From NCBI GenBank assembly GCA_029858755.1, contig JAOUEK010000123.1:1-6397 (forward strand): a stretch of DNA of 6,397 nt, written 5' to 3'. The position numbers were made by a program, and so were the translations under genes. Positions 1 to 5,256 of the stretch are shown here, one piece after another (within the stretch, counting starts at the first letter, position 1; each line of letters begins with the position of its first letter). The stretch is from Thermoleophilia bacterium. GTDB lineage: Bacteria; Actinomycetota; Thermoleophilia; Gaiellales; Gaiellaceae. Below the pieces are notes generated by a model. It saw only the letters and a list, made by a program, of their open reading frames with translations, made no database searches and was not told where the DNA came from.

Positions 1-223
1 GTGGGTGACCGTGCTCGGCACGGAGAGCGAGCGCCTGCAGACGCTGGAAGCGCTCGAGCACGCCAGCGGGGTGCTGCAGGCCCGTGTCAACCTGGAGTTG
101 CACGTCCGCCGCACGCCTCAGCTGCGCTTCGCCTACGATGCCGCGATCGAGCGGGGCGTGCGCATGTCGAAGCTGATCGACGAGCTCGCCCCCGAGGGCG
201 AGGCGGATGAGCGTCCAGGCTGA
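1..223 (+). CDS. rbfA: Ribosome-binding factor A, C-terminal part (5' truncated by window)
   Basis: RbfA is a small KH-fold protein that binds the free 30S subunit and helps mature the 5' end of 16S rRNA, notably during cold adaptation. The reading frame enters at base 2, and about 73 C-terminal residues are visible out of roughly 115-125 for the family. What identifies it is the run VTVLGTESER, the ALEHASGVLQ helix (the alanine-x-glycine kink of the RbfA KH fold), then RRTPQLRFAYDAAIERG and SKLIDELAPEG, which match the family's 'LRxTPxLxFxxDxSxxxG...LLxEL' ending. The stop is TGA at 221-223 and overlaps the next gene by 17 nt, which suggests translational coupling. Position before a DHH phosphoesterase and truB is the standard place for rbfA after infB. 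The start and N-terminal half lie outside the window. Confidence 0.92.
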   Translation, partial: WVTVLGTESERLQTLEALEHASGVLQARVNLELHVRRTPQLRFAYDAAIERGVRMSKLIDELAPEGEADERPG

Positions 224-1211
224 CATCGATGCGGTGGTCGCCGCGCTCCGCGGTCACGACCGCTTTCTCGTCACGTCGCACGAGAACCCGGACGGCGACG
301 CGCTCGGCTCGCTGCTCGCGATGCAGCTCGTGCTCGACGCGCTCGACAAGGACAGCGTGATGCTCCTCGCCGGAGCGACGCCGTTGCCGGTCGAGTTCCG
401 CTTCCTGTCGCTGACGGAGCGCGGCCTGCTGCGTGAGCGGCCCAGCGACCACGCGACACGCGTGCTCGTCGCCGTCGACTGCGCTCAGGAGAGCCGGATC
501 GGCGACCCCGGGCTGCTTCCGTCCGTGCCGCTGTCCGTCAACATCGACCATCATCACGACAACACCCGCTTCGCCGACGTCAACCTCGTGGTTGCGGACG
601 TGTCGTCGACGGGTGAGCTGCTGGCCGACCTGCTCGGACCGCTCGGCGTCGCCCTCGACCCCGAGCTCGCCGAGGCCCTGTACACGGCGATCGTCACCGA
701 CACCGGGCGCTTCCAGTACCAGAGCACCACGCCGCACACGCTGCGCCTGGCCGCCGACCTGGTCGAGGCCGGGGCCGACCTGCACAAGGTCTTCCAGGGC
801 GTCTACGAGTCGATGGAGTTCGCGAAGCTGAAGCTGCTCGCCCGGGCCCTGGAGCACGCCACGGTGCACGAGGGAGGCCGGGTCGTCGTCTCCAGCCTGG
901 TGCGGAGCGACTTCGACGACGCCGGCGCCGTCGAGCCGTACTCCGAGGGCATCATCGACTACCTCCGTGCCGTCGAAGGGGCGGAGCTCGCGGTGCTCGT
1001 GCGCGAGCCGCCGCGCGAGGATGGCCCGCGGCGGAAAGCCTCACTGCGCTCCGCGCTCGACGAGCTCGACGTCTCCGCGATCGCGCGCCGGTTCGGAGGG
1101 GGTGGGCACCGGCAGGCTGCGGGCTTCTCATCGGACCTCGAGTTGGCCGAGATCACACGGATCGTGCTGGACGAGTACCACGCGCAGCGCGACGGGCGCG
1201 CCTCGTCCTGA
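207..1211 (+). CDS. nrnA: DHH/DHHA1 phosphoesterase, NrnA-type oligoribonuclease / pAp phosphatase
   Basis: A 334-residue cytoplasmic, Mn-dependent phosphoesterase. Visible DHH-family motifs in order: SHENPDGDALGS (24-35, metal-binding aspartates), VDCA (90-93), IDHHHDN (113-119, the DHH signature) and TDTGRFQY (164-171). The C-terminal DHHA1 domain carries the substrate-binding FGGGGHRQAAGF (296-307). Length is typical for NrnA. Characterised relatives hydrolyse 2-5 nt RNAs and 3'-phosphoadenosine 5'-phosphate, and in mycobacteria (Rv2837c) also act on c-di-AMP/pApA. Which substrate dominates here cannot be read from sequence. The ATG at 207 is chosen because GAGGG at 194-198 gives a good ribosome-binding site 8 nt upstream. 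The gene overlaps rbfA by 17 nt and its TGA shares one base with the truB ATG (TGATG). Neighbourhood with rbfA is the same as in mycobacteria. The general family call is near certain; the exact activity is by homology. Confidence 0.92.
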   Translation: MSVQADIDAVVAALRGHDRFLVTSHENPDGDALGSLLAMQLVLDALDKDSVMLLAGATPLPVEFRFLSLTERGLLRERPSDHATRVLVAVDCAQESRIGDPGLLPSVPLSVNIDHHHDNTRFADVNLVVADVSSTGELLADLLGPLGVALDPELAEALYTAIVTDTGRFQYQSTTPHTLRLAADLVEAGADLHKVFQGVYESMEFAKLKLLARALEHATVHEGGRVVVSSLVRSDFDDAGAVEPYSEGIIDYLRAVEGAELAVLVREPPREDGPRRKASLRSALDELDVSAIARRFGGGGHRQAAGFSSDLELAEITRIVLDEYHAQRDGRASS

Positions 1212-1933
1212 TGGCCGTCCCTCGGGCGCTCGACCCGACCGGGATCATCCTCGTCGACAAGCCCACCGGGCCGTCGTCGTTCGCGATCGTCGCGCAGATA
1301 CGGTCGCGCACCGGCGCCAGGACGGGTCATGCCGGCACCCTCGACCCCTTCGCGAGCGGCCTGTTGATCCTGCTCTCGGGCCGGGCGACCCGCATCCAGG
1401 AACGGTTCATGCGCCTCGACAAGCGCTACGAGACGACGATCGACCTCTCCTGCCGGACGACGACGGGCGATCCCGAGGGCGACTCCCTCGACGAGCACGA
1501 CCCGCCCGACGCCGACGAGCTGCAGGACGCGCTCGCGCGGCTGCGCGGCACGGTCGAGCTGCCGGTGCCGGCGGCGTCAGCCGTGAAGGTCGACGGCGAG
1601 CGCGCGTATCGGCTGCACCGACGCGGGGTGGCCGTGGAGATGCCCGTGCGGGCGATGCGGGTGCACGAGCTCGTCCTGCGCGCCCATGACGGGCACACGG
1701 CGACCCTCGAGCTCCTCGTCGGCTCGGGCACCTACGTCCGCGCACTCGCCGACGCGCTCGGCGGCCATTGCACGTCGCTACGGCGCACCGAGATCGGCCC
1801 CTTCCGCGTCGAGGAGGCCGACCCCGAACGGGTGATCCCACTCGAGCACGCCCTGGCGCGCTTGGGGACAGTCCCCGTCCGGGGACTGTCCCCACGTCAA
1901 CCGGGCCGCTCGCCCGGGGTGGACGCATCGTGA
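1211..1933 (+). CDS. truB: tRNA pseudouridine(55) synthase TruB, lacking the usual C-terminal domain
   Basis: Converts U55 in the T-loop of elongator tRNAs to pseudouridine. Catalytic motif GHAGTLDPFASGLL (39-52) places the nucleophilic aspartate at D45. Other TruB signatures are LVDKPTGPSS (14-23), DKRYETTIDL (70-79, active-site tyrosine Y73), SAVKVDGERAYRLHRRG (123-139), SGTYVRALADALG (172-184) and LRRTEIGPF (190-198). The protein is 240 residues, against about 290-315 for most bacterial TruB proteins. It stops right after the catalytic fold (VIPLEHALARLG), so the PUA or actinobacterial TruB-C domain is absent. The final ~22 codons include a perfect palindromic repeat and do not look like conserved protein. 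Start ATG 1211 overlaps the nrnA stop by one base, and TGA 1931-1933 overlaps the ribF GTG by 4 nt. Catalytic identity is very secure; the effect of the missing tail on tRNA binding is unknown. Confidence 0.95.
   Translation: MAVPRALDPTGIILVDKPTGPSSFAIVAQIRSRTGARTGHAGTLDPFASGLLILLSGRATRIQERFMRLDKRYETTIDLSCRTTTGDPEGDSLDEHDPPDADELQDALARLRGTVELPVPAASAVKVDGERAYRLHRRGVAVEMPVRAMRVHELVLRAHDGHTATLELLVGSGTYVRALADALGGHCTSLRRTEIGPFRVEEADPERVIPLEHALARLGTVPVRGLSPRQPGRSPGVDAS
1863..1894. repeat. REP-like perfect inverted repeat inside the truB 3' end
   Basis: TGGGGACAGTCCCCG (1863-1877) is followed after 2 nt by its exact reverse complement CGGGGACTGTCCCCA (1880-1894), giving a 15-bp perfect stem. Each arm is itself nearly palindromic around GGGGAC-A/T-GTCCCC. 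It is read through in the truB frame as the tail residues around TVPVRGLSP. The shape resembles repetitive extragenic palindromes mobilised by TnpA-REP/Y1 (IS200-like) transposases, in which GGGGACTGTCCCC-type sequences recur. That assignment is from memory of the pattern, and only one copy lies in this window. It could alternatively act as a local hairpin attenuating truB-ribF read-through; no T-tract follows, so an intrinsic terminator is unlikely. Confidence 0.75.
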
Positions 1934-2796
1934 GGGTCGCCCACGCGCCGAGTCAGCTCGAGCGGCAGCCGCGGGCCGTGGCCATCGGCACCTTCGACGG
2001 CGTGCACCGCGGCCATCTCGCGGTGATCAGGGCGGCGATCGACACCGGCCTGGCAGCGACGGCGATCACCTTCGATCCGCATCCCCGGGTCGCGCTCGGC
2101 AACCGTGTGGAGATGATCTCGACGCTCGAGCGTCGGTTGGAGCTGCTCGCCGAGGCCGGCGTCGAGGCCACGCTCGTGGTCTCCTTCACGCCGGAGCTGC
2201 AGCAGCTGGAGCCCGAGGAGTTCTGCGAGCGGTACCTGCTCGGCATCGGTGCCGAGGCGGTTGCGGCGGGCGCCGACTTCCGCTTCGGGCGGCGGCGCCG
2301 TGGCGACCTCGAGCTGCTCGAGCAGCGGGGGCTGCGCGTGCTCCCGGTCGACGTGGTCGAGGGCGTCTCGTCGACGGGGATCCGCGCCGCGCTCGCTGCC
2401 GGTGACGTCGCGACCGCGGCCACGTTGCTCGGGCGCCCGTACGAGGTCGACGGCGTCGTCGTGAGGGGGGATCAGCGGGGCGGCACGCTCGGCTATCCGA
2501 CGGCGAACATCGCCCTCGACGCGTCGCTGATCTGGCCGGGCGACGGCGTCTACGCCGGCTTCGCGCTCGACCACCGTGCTGCCGTGTCGGTCGGCACCAA
2601 CCCACACTACGGCGGCACCGAGCGCCGGGTCGAGCCGTTCCTGCTCGACTTCGCAGGCGATCTCTACGGCACGCGGCTCGTGATCCAGCTGTGGCAGCGC
2701 CTGCGCGACCAGGCGGTCTTCGCCTCGGAAGAGGAGCTCGTCGCACAGATCGGGCGCGACGTCGAGGCCACGCGAGCGGCGATGCGACCCGTGTGA
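1930..2796 (+). CDS. ribF: Bifunctional riboflavin kinase / FAD synthetase RibF
   Basis: Makes FMN from riboflavin and FAD from FMN, using ATP twice. The N-terminal nucleotidyltransferase (FAD synthetase) domain shows GTFDGVHRGH (20-29), TFDPHP (47-52), ADFRFGRRRRGD (115-126) and SSTGIR (147-152). The C-terminal flavokinase domain shows GGTLGYPTANI (184-194), GVYAG (206-210), SVGTNPHYGG (220-229) and EPFLLDF..DLYG (235-247), with E235 at the position of the catalytic glutamate. The product is 288 residues, slightly short for the family (about 305-315) but with all motifs. The start is taken as GTG 1930, inside the truB stop (GTGA, 4-nt overlap). It leaves the usual ~18 residues before the GTFDG motif and has a G-rich GGGGTGG at 1916-1922. 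The frame stays open upstream to 1768, but that part lies entirely inside truB and has no RibF similarity. Confidence 0.96.
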   Translation: MRVAHAPSQLERQPRAVAIGTFDGVHRGHLAVIRAAIDTGLAATAITFDPHPRVALGNRVEMISTLERRLELLAEAGVEATLVVSFTPELQQLEPEEFCERYLLGIGAEAVAAGADFRFGRRRRGDLELLEQRGLRVLPVDVVEGVSSTGIRAALAAGDVATAATLLGRPYEVDGVVVRGDQRGGTLGYPTANIALDASLIWPGDGVYAGFALDHRAAVSVGTNPHYGGTERRVEPFLLDFAGDLYGTRLVIQLWQRLRDQAVFASEEELVAQIGRDVEATRAAMRPV

Positions 2797-2834
2797 CGGC
2801 GGAGCCAGGCTGAGAAGAGCCGGGGCAGGCTCGA

Positions 2835-2858
2835 AGCCCGACCCCCGGGTGACGGGCT
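2835..2858. terminator. Possible weak stem-loop between convergent genes
   Basis: In the 117-nt gap between the convergent ends of ribF (2796) and the GGT-like gene (2914), AGCCCG (2835-2840) can pair with CGGGCT (2853-2858) around a loop that itself holds ACCC/GGGT. No T-run follows on either strand, so this is at best a factor-dependent or weak bidirectional terminator. It is placed here mainly because transcripts from both sides must end in this gap. Nothing else is seen in the gap. Confidence 0.3.
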
Positions 2859-2913
2859 GAGAGGTGACGCGGTGGGTGCCTCAGCTTCACCCCGCCGCTA
2901 CGCACCGCTGCCG

Positions 2914-4269
2914 TCAGGCCAGGATCCCGAGGCCGTTGCGTCGTGGGTCGCCTGCTGCGCCATCGCGTCCGATGCAGCTGACCCCGCCGAAGAAGTGGTG
3001 GAGCGCCGGCCAGCGCACGACCGTGCGACCCTGCCTCTCGAGCTGCTCGATGGCGGCCTCGTCCACGCCGGGCTCGACGTGAACCGTGCCCGCGGACGTG
3101 TGCAGGCGAGGGCGCTCGATCGCCGCCTGCACTCCGAGGCCCTCGTCCAGCACGCCGGCGAGCACCGAGACGAGGGCGGTGCGGAGCCTCGTGCCTCCGG
3201 CGGATCCGATCGCGAGCACCGGCCCGTCGTCGTCGAAGGCGATGGTCGGCGCCATCATCGACTCCATTCTCTCGCCCGGGACGAGGCCTCCGACGGCGAG
3301 GTCGGTCTCGCCCAGCATCGAGTTGAGGTGCAGGTCGAACCACGGCGTCCACGCCCCGGCGCCGAGGCCGAGGCTGGTCGTGAGCACGCACACGCGTCCC
3401 GCGCCGTCGACGGCGACGACGTTCGTCGTATGACCGTCCCCGTCGCCGCCTTCGAGGGCGACGGCCAGTGCCAGCACGCGCTCGGTCTCCGAGCGGCCGG
3501 CGAGCCGGGGCAGGCGCCCCAGAGCCTCCGGCACGCCCGACAGCCCTGCGCGGGTGAGCACCGTGAGCCCGTGCCACTCCTCGCGTGCCGGGTCCCGCCA
3601 CAGGGCCTCGTACGACCCCAGATCATCCCACGTCAGCGTCACACCGTCGACGCGGAGCAGCGCGTCGGCGATCGACCCGCGGTAGGCGGAACGCGGCCCC
3701 TCGGCAGCGAGGCACTCGAGCGCGTCCACCAGCCCCGGTTGGATCAGCACGTCCCCCTGGCCGAGCAGGGTGCCGGACGGCGCGTACAGCGCTGCGCCGC
3801 GTCCGGTGGCAAACGCGGGCTCGAGCATCGCGAGGCACGCCGCGTGCCTCGGGGGGAGCACCACGCCCCGGCGGGCGAGCCCGAGCGCAGGCTCGACGAC
3901 GCGTGCCCACGGCAAGCGCCCTCCGGCCTCGTGGAGCTCGGCCAGCCCTGCGGGGATGCCGGGCACGCCACAGGAGGCGGCGCCCACCGTGTAGTGGACG
4001 TGAGCCTCGCCGAAGTCGATCGGGAGGTCGCGCATCTCACCAACCCGCGCGGGCACCGCGACGAAGCAGTCGAGCAGCCCCGCCCGGCTGCCGTCCCACC
4101 ACAGCGCGTGGCCGCCTCCGAGCAGCCCCGTCATCACCGCCTCGCCGACGCACGAGGCGAGGCACATGGCGACCGCCGCGTCGGCGGCGGTGCCCCCGTC
4201 GGCCAGGATCTCCGCACCGGCCTCGGCCGTCGCGGGATGCCCGGCGGCGACACCGGCGGGGAGGCTCAC
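2914..4269 (-). CDS. Gamma-glutamyltransferase-like Ntn hydrolase, shortened and without signal peptide
   Basis: A 451-residue member of the gamma-glutamyltransferase/cephalosporin-acylase family, whose members self-cleave before a threonine that becomes the nucleophile. Family landmarks: GGTAADAAVAMCLAS (25-39), GLLGGGHAL (48-56), GVPGIPAGLAELHEAGGRLP (101-120), WARVVEPALGLARRG (121-135), QPGLVDALECLAAEGPRSAY (177-196), GHTTNVVAVDGAGRV (279-293; T281 is the predicted nucleophile and cleavage point), LNSMLGETDL (315-324), SMMAPTI (337-343) and GSAGGTRLRTAL (355-366). Oddities: it starts directly at the fold with no signal peptide, so it is probably cytoplasmic. About 80 residues before the cleavage site are missing relative to E. 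coli Ggt. The DFRExAP motif, whose arginine binds the substrate carboxylate, reads DCFVAVP (67-73), and the PLSSM motif is replaced by MESMM (335-339). The GTG start at 4269 is chosen because GGAGG at 4274-4278 precedes it and it overlaps the upstream stop by 4 nt. Family is secure; substrate is unknown and may not be glutathione. Confidence 0.85.
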   Translation of the reverse strand: MSLPAGVAAGHPATAEAGAEILADGGTAADAAVAMCLASCVGEAVMTGLLGGGHALWWDGSRAGLLDCFVAVPARVGEMRDLPIDFGEAHVHYTVGAASCGVPGIPAGLAELHEAGGRLPWARVVEPALGLARRGVVLPPRHAACLAMLEPAFATGRGAALYAPSGTLLGQGDVLIQPGLVDALECLAAEGPRSAYRGSIADALLRVDGVTLTWDDLGSYEALWRDPAREEWHGLTVLTRAGLSGVPEALGRLPRLAGRSETERVLALAVALEGGDGDGHTTNVVAVDGAGRVCVLTTSLGLGAGAWTPWFDLHLNSMLGETDLAVGGLVPGERMESMMAPTIAFDDDGPVLAIGSAGGTRLRTALVSVLAGVLDEGLGVQAAIERPRLHTSAGTVHVEPGVDEAAIEQLERQGRTVVRWPALHHFFGGVSCIGRDGAAGDPRRNGLGILA

Positions 4270-4736
4270 GCCGCCTCCACGTCGGCCCGGCGGTCGCGCG
4301 CCCGCGGCGCGAAGGCGACGATTGCGACCCGCGTCGCCGCGCGGTGGAGCTCCTCGGGGCGCCCGTCCGCGGCCGCTCCGAGCGCGTGGCCGCTTCGCGG
4401 AAAGCGGGCGAGGTACGTACGCAGCGCGTCGTGCTTCTCGGCGCCGGCGAGGAGCTCGCCGTCGGCCCGAAGCGTGCGGCCGGCGATCGTCAGCGTGGCG
4501 GGGGCGCCGCCGCGGAACGTGCGCCACCACTGCTTCGCCTCGGGACGGGCAGCGAGGACGAGCACCCGGTCTCCGTCACGCGCGTACATCACGGGGATGC
4601 GGAAGCGGCGCCCTGTGCGGCGACCCCGATAGTCGAGCACGAGCAGGGCTCGGTCGAGCACCCGCCGGCCCGGGGAGGCGAGCACCCCTCGCACGAGGGG
4701 GTTGGCGAGCCTGAGCAGGGGGAGCACACGGCGCAC
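4266..4736 (-). CDS. Nitroreductase-family deazaflavin (F420)-dependent oxidoreductase-like protein
   Basis: A 156-residue protein resembling the Ddn/DUF385 family of split-barrel oxidoreductases that use reduced coenzyme F420 and are abundant in actinobacteria. After a basic-amphipathic N-terminal helix ([18 protein letters not shown], 2-19) comes [20 protein letters not shown] (34-53), matching the family's 'TxGRKSGxxRxxPLxY' strand-turn. [18 protein letters not shown] (54-71) then matches 'DGdrlvvvAS...W' and leads to [15 protein letters not shown]. No disulphide, haem or metal motif is seen. Cofactor use (F420 rather than FMN) is inferred from family only. The start is uncertain: GTG 4736 is the longest option, another GTG lies at 4727, and neither has a clear ribosome-binding site, so the message may be leaderless. 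Its TGA (4266-4268) overlaps the GTG of the GGT-like gene, making the two a probable operon. Confidence 0.8.
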   Translation of the reverse strand: MRRVLPLLRLANPLVRGVLASPGRRVLDRALLVLDYRGRRTGRRFRIPVMYARDGDRVLVLAARPEAKQWWRTFRGGAPATLTIAGRTLRADGELLAGAEKHDALRTYLARFPRSGHALGAAADGRPEELHRAATRVAIVAFAPRARDRRADVEAA

Positions 4737-4741
4737 GACAC

Positions 4742-4755
4742 GTGAACTGTGTCAC
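4742..4755. promoter_or_regulatory. GTGA-N6-TCAC dyad, possible CRP/FNR-family operator
   Basis: GTGA (4742-4745), six bases, then TCAC (4752-4755) forms the core of the CRP-family half-site pattern (TGTGA-N6-TCACA; right side reads TCACA in full). It lies 5 bases outside the GTG start of the minus-strand oxidoreductase and overlaps the proposed -35 of rpsO, so a bound regulator could affect both directions. Only one 14-base match is seen, and its occurrence by chance is not excluded. Confidence 0.35.
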
Positions 4756-4780
4756 AGGCGGAAAGGGCGGCTGCTACCCT
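4751..4780 (+). promoter_or_regulatory. Probable rpsO promoter
   Basis: GTCACA (4751-4756) is four of six to the TTGACA consensus, followed by an 18-bp spacer and TACCCT (4775-4780), a good TANNNT -10 of actinobacterial type. Transcription would begin near 4787 and give a leader of about 74 nt. A promoter is required here because the genes upstream run in the opposite direction. The exact hexamers are my reading of the sequence, not measured. Confidence 0.5.
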
Positions 4781-4788
4781 TGCGACGA

Positions 4789-4856
4789 CCGCGATCTCGG
4801 CCGGCCGTGTCCTTCCTTCACGCCGTGCGGGGATCGCGGAGTCGCAGCGAAAGGAG
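4789..4856 (+). promoter_or_regulatory. Structured rpsO leader with loop complementary to the Shine-Dalgarno
   Basis: CCGCGATC (4789-4796) pairs perfectly with GATCGCGG (4832-4839), extendable inward by a G-U and a G-C pair, closing a 35-nt loop. The loop holds the tandem TCCTTCCTT (4810-4818). Either TCCTT copy is complementary to AAGGA (4851-4855) in the rpsO Shine-Dalgarno AAAGGAG (4850-4856), which is 4 nt from the ATG. The loop can also close a small inner stem (GGC-GTG 4803-4809 with CACGCC 4819-4824, one bulge) that would present the same tract. This geometry permits a pseudoknot that hides the ribosome-binding site. Ribosomal protein S15 is known to repress its own mRNA through leader structures that differ between bacterial groups; that this is such an element is inference. 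Confidence 0.5.
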
Positions 4857-4860
4857 ACAG

Positions 4861-5130
4861 ATGGCTCTCACCAAGGAAGCGAAGCAGGAGCTGATCGGGA
4901 AGCACGGGCGCACCGCGCAGGACACCGGCTCCCCCGAGGTGCAGATCGCGATGCTCACGCGTCGCATCAACGACCTCACCGAGCACCTCCGCACCCACCC
5001 CAAGGATCACTATTCCCGTCGGGGGCTGCTGAAGCTCGTCGGGCGCCGCCGGCGCTTCCTGGACTACCTGCAGCGGAAGGATCTCGAGGGCTACCGGGCC
5101 CTCATCAAGGAGCTCGGGCTCCGCCGATAG
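4861..5130 (+). CDS. rpsO: 30S ribosomal protein S15
   Basis: An 89-residue protein, the exact usual length, that binds the three-way junction of the 16S rRNA central domain and nucleates platform assembly; it also contacts 23S rRNA in an intersubunit bridge. Recognisable S15 sequence: [20 protein letters not shown] (14-33), [20 protein letters not shown] (35-54), [20 protein letters not shown] (55-74) and [12 protein letters not shown] at the end. The start is ATG 4861, preceded by AAAGGAG at 4850-4856. An open frame extends upstream of this ATG, but S15 proteins begin at MALT and the upstream codons overlap the promoter region. The gene precedes pnp as in most bacteria and is probably cotranscribed with it. 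It has its own leader structure and, on its 3' side, a long hairpin. Confidence 0.99.
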   Translation: MALTKEAKQELIGKHGRTAQDTGSPEVQIAMLTRRINDLTEHLRTHPKDHYSRRGLLKLVGRRRRFLDYLQRKDLEGYRALIKELGLRR

Positions 5131-5149
5131 GCACCGGCTCCTTGGACGG

Positions 5150-5228
5150 GTGGAAGGTGGACGTTTGATCGAGCCCCGCGCAGCGGCAGGAGCCGGGCGC
5201 GAGGCTGGCTCAAACCTCCACCTTCCGC
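5150..5228 (+). promoter_or_regulatory. Long imperfect hairpin in the rpsO-pnp spacer, candidate RNase III processing site
   Basis: GGAAGGTGGA (5152-5161) pairs with TCCACCTTCC (5217-5226), then after one C-C mismatch GTTTGA (5163-5168) pairs with TCAAAC (5210-5215). The helix continues with AGCC/GGCT (5172-5175 with 5203-5206), CGCGC/GCGCG (5177-5181 with 5197-5201) and CGGC/GCCG (5184-5187 with 5192-5195), capped by AGGA. About 29 base pairs in one rod are interrupted by small internal loops, and the base can extend by a G-U and a G-C pair to 5150-5228. No T-run follows, so it is not an ordinary intrinsic terminator. In E. coli and Streptomyces the pnp leader or rpsO-pnp spacer carries a stem cut by RNase III, after which PNPase controls its own message. 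The same role here is inferred from position and shape. Confidence 0.7.
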
Positions 5229-5256
5229 AGAGAACGGAGAGTGAAGGGATACCCAG

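Noticed and set aside
87..869. Minus-strand open frame (260 codons) opposite rbfA and nrnA
   Set aside because: No motifs; mirrors the codon pattern of the DHH gene on the other strand.
1863..1894. Reading the truB-end palindrome as a terminator
   Set aside because: It lies inside the coding frame, lacks a following T-run, and ribF is translationally coupled downstream.
1768..1929. N-terminal extension of ribF to an ATG inside truB
   Set aside because: The added residues have no RibF similarity and lie wholly within conserved truB codons; GTG 1930 gives the normal N-terminus and a GTGA overlap.
2186..3601. Long minus-strand open frame (471 codons) across the ribF end and the GGT-like gene
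   Set aside because: Low-complexity R/A/G/P product spanning two real genes on different strands and their gap; a GC-driven shadow.
4270..4530. N-terminal extension of the GGT-like gene into the upstream oxidoreductase
   Set aside because: The extension is arginine-rich without similarity to the family and overlaps motif-bearing codons of the other gene; GTG 4269 has GGAGG just upstream.
2872..4632. Long plus-strand open frame (586 codons) antisense to the GGT-like and oxidoreductase genes
   Set aside because: Its product is arginine/histidine-rich with no recognisable motif, and it lies opposite two genes with clear family motifs and overlap-coupled starts. Long antisense frames are expected at this GC content.
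4702..4860. Upstream start for rpsO, 53 codons earlier
   Set aside because: S15 proteins begin at the MALT equivalent, and the extra codons cover the promoter and leader structure and overlap the divergent gene.
5150..5228. Reading the rpsO-pnp hairpin as an intrinsic terminator
   Set aside because: No T-run follows the stem on the plus strand, and pnp must be transcribed through it or from just beside it; a processing stem fits better.
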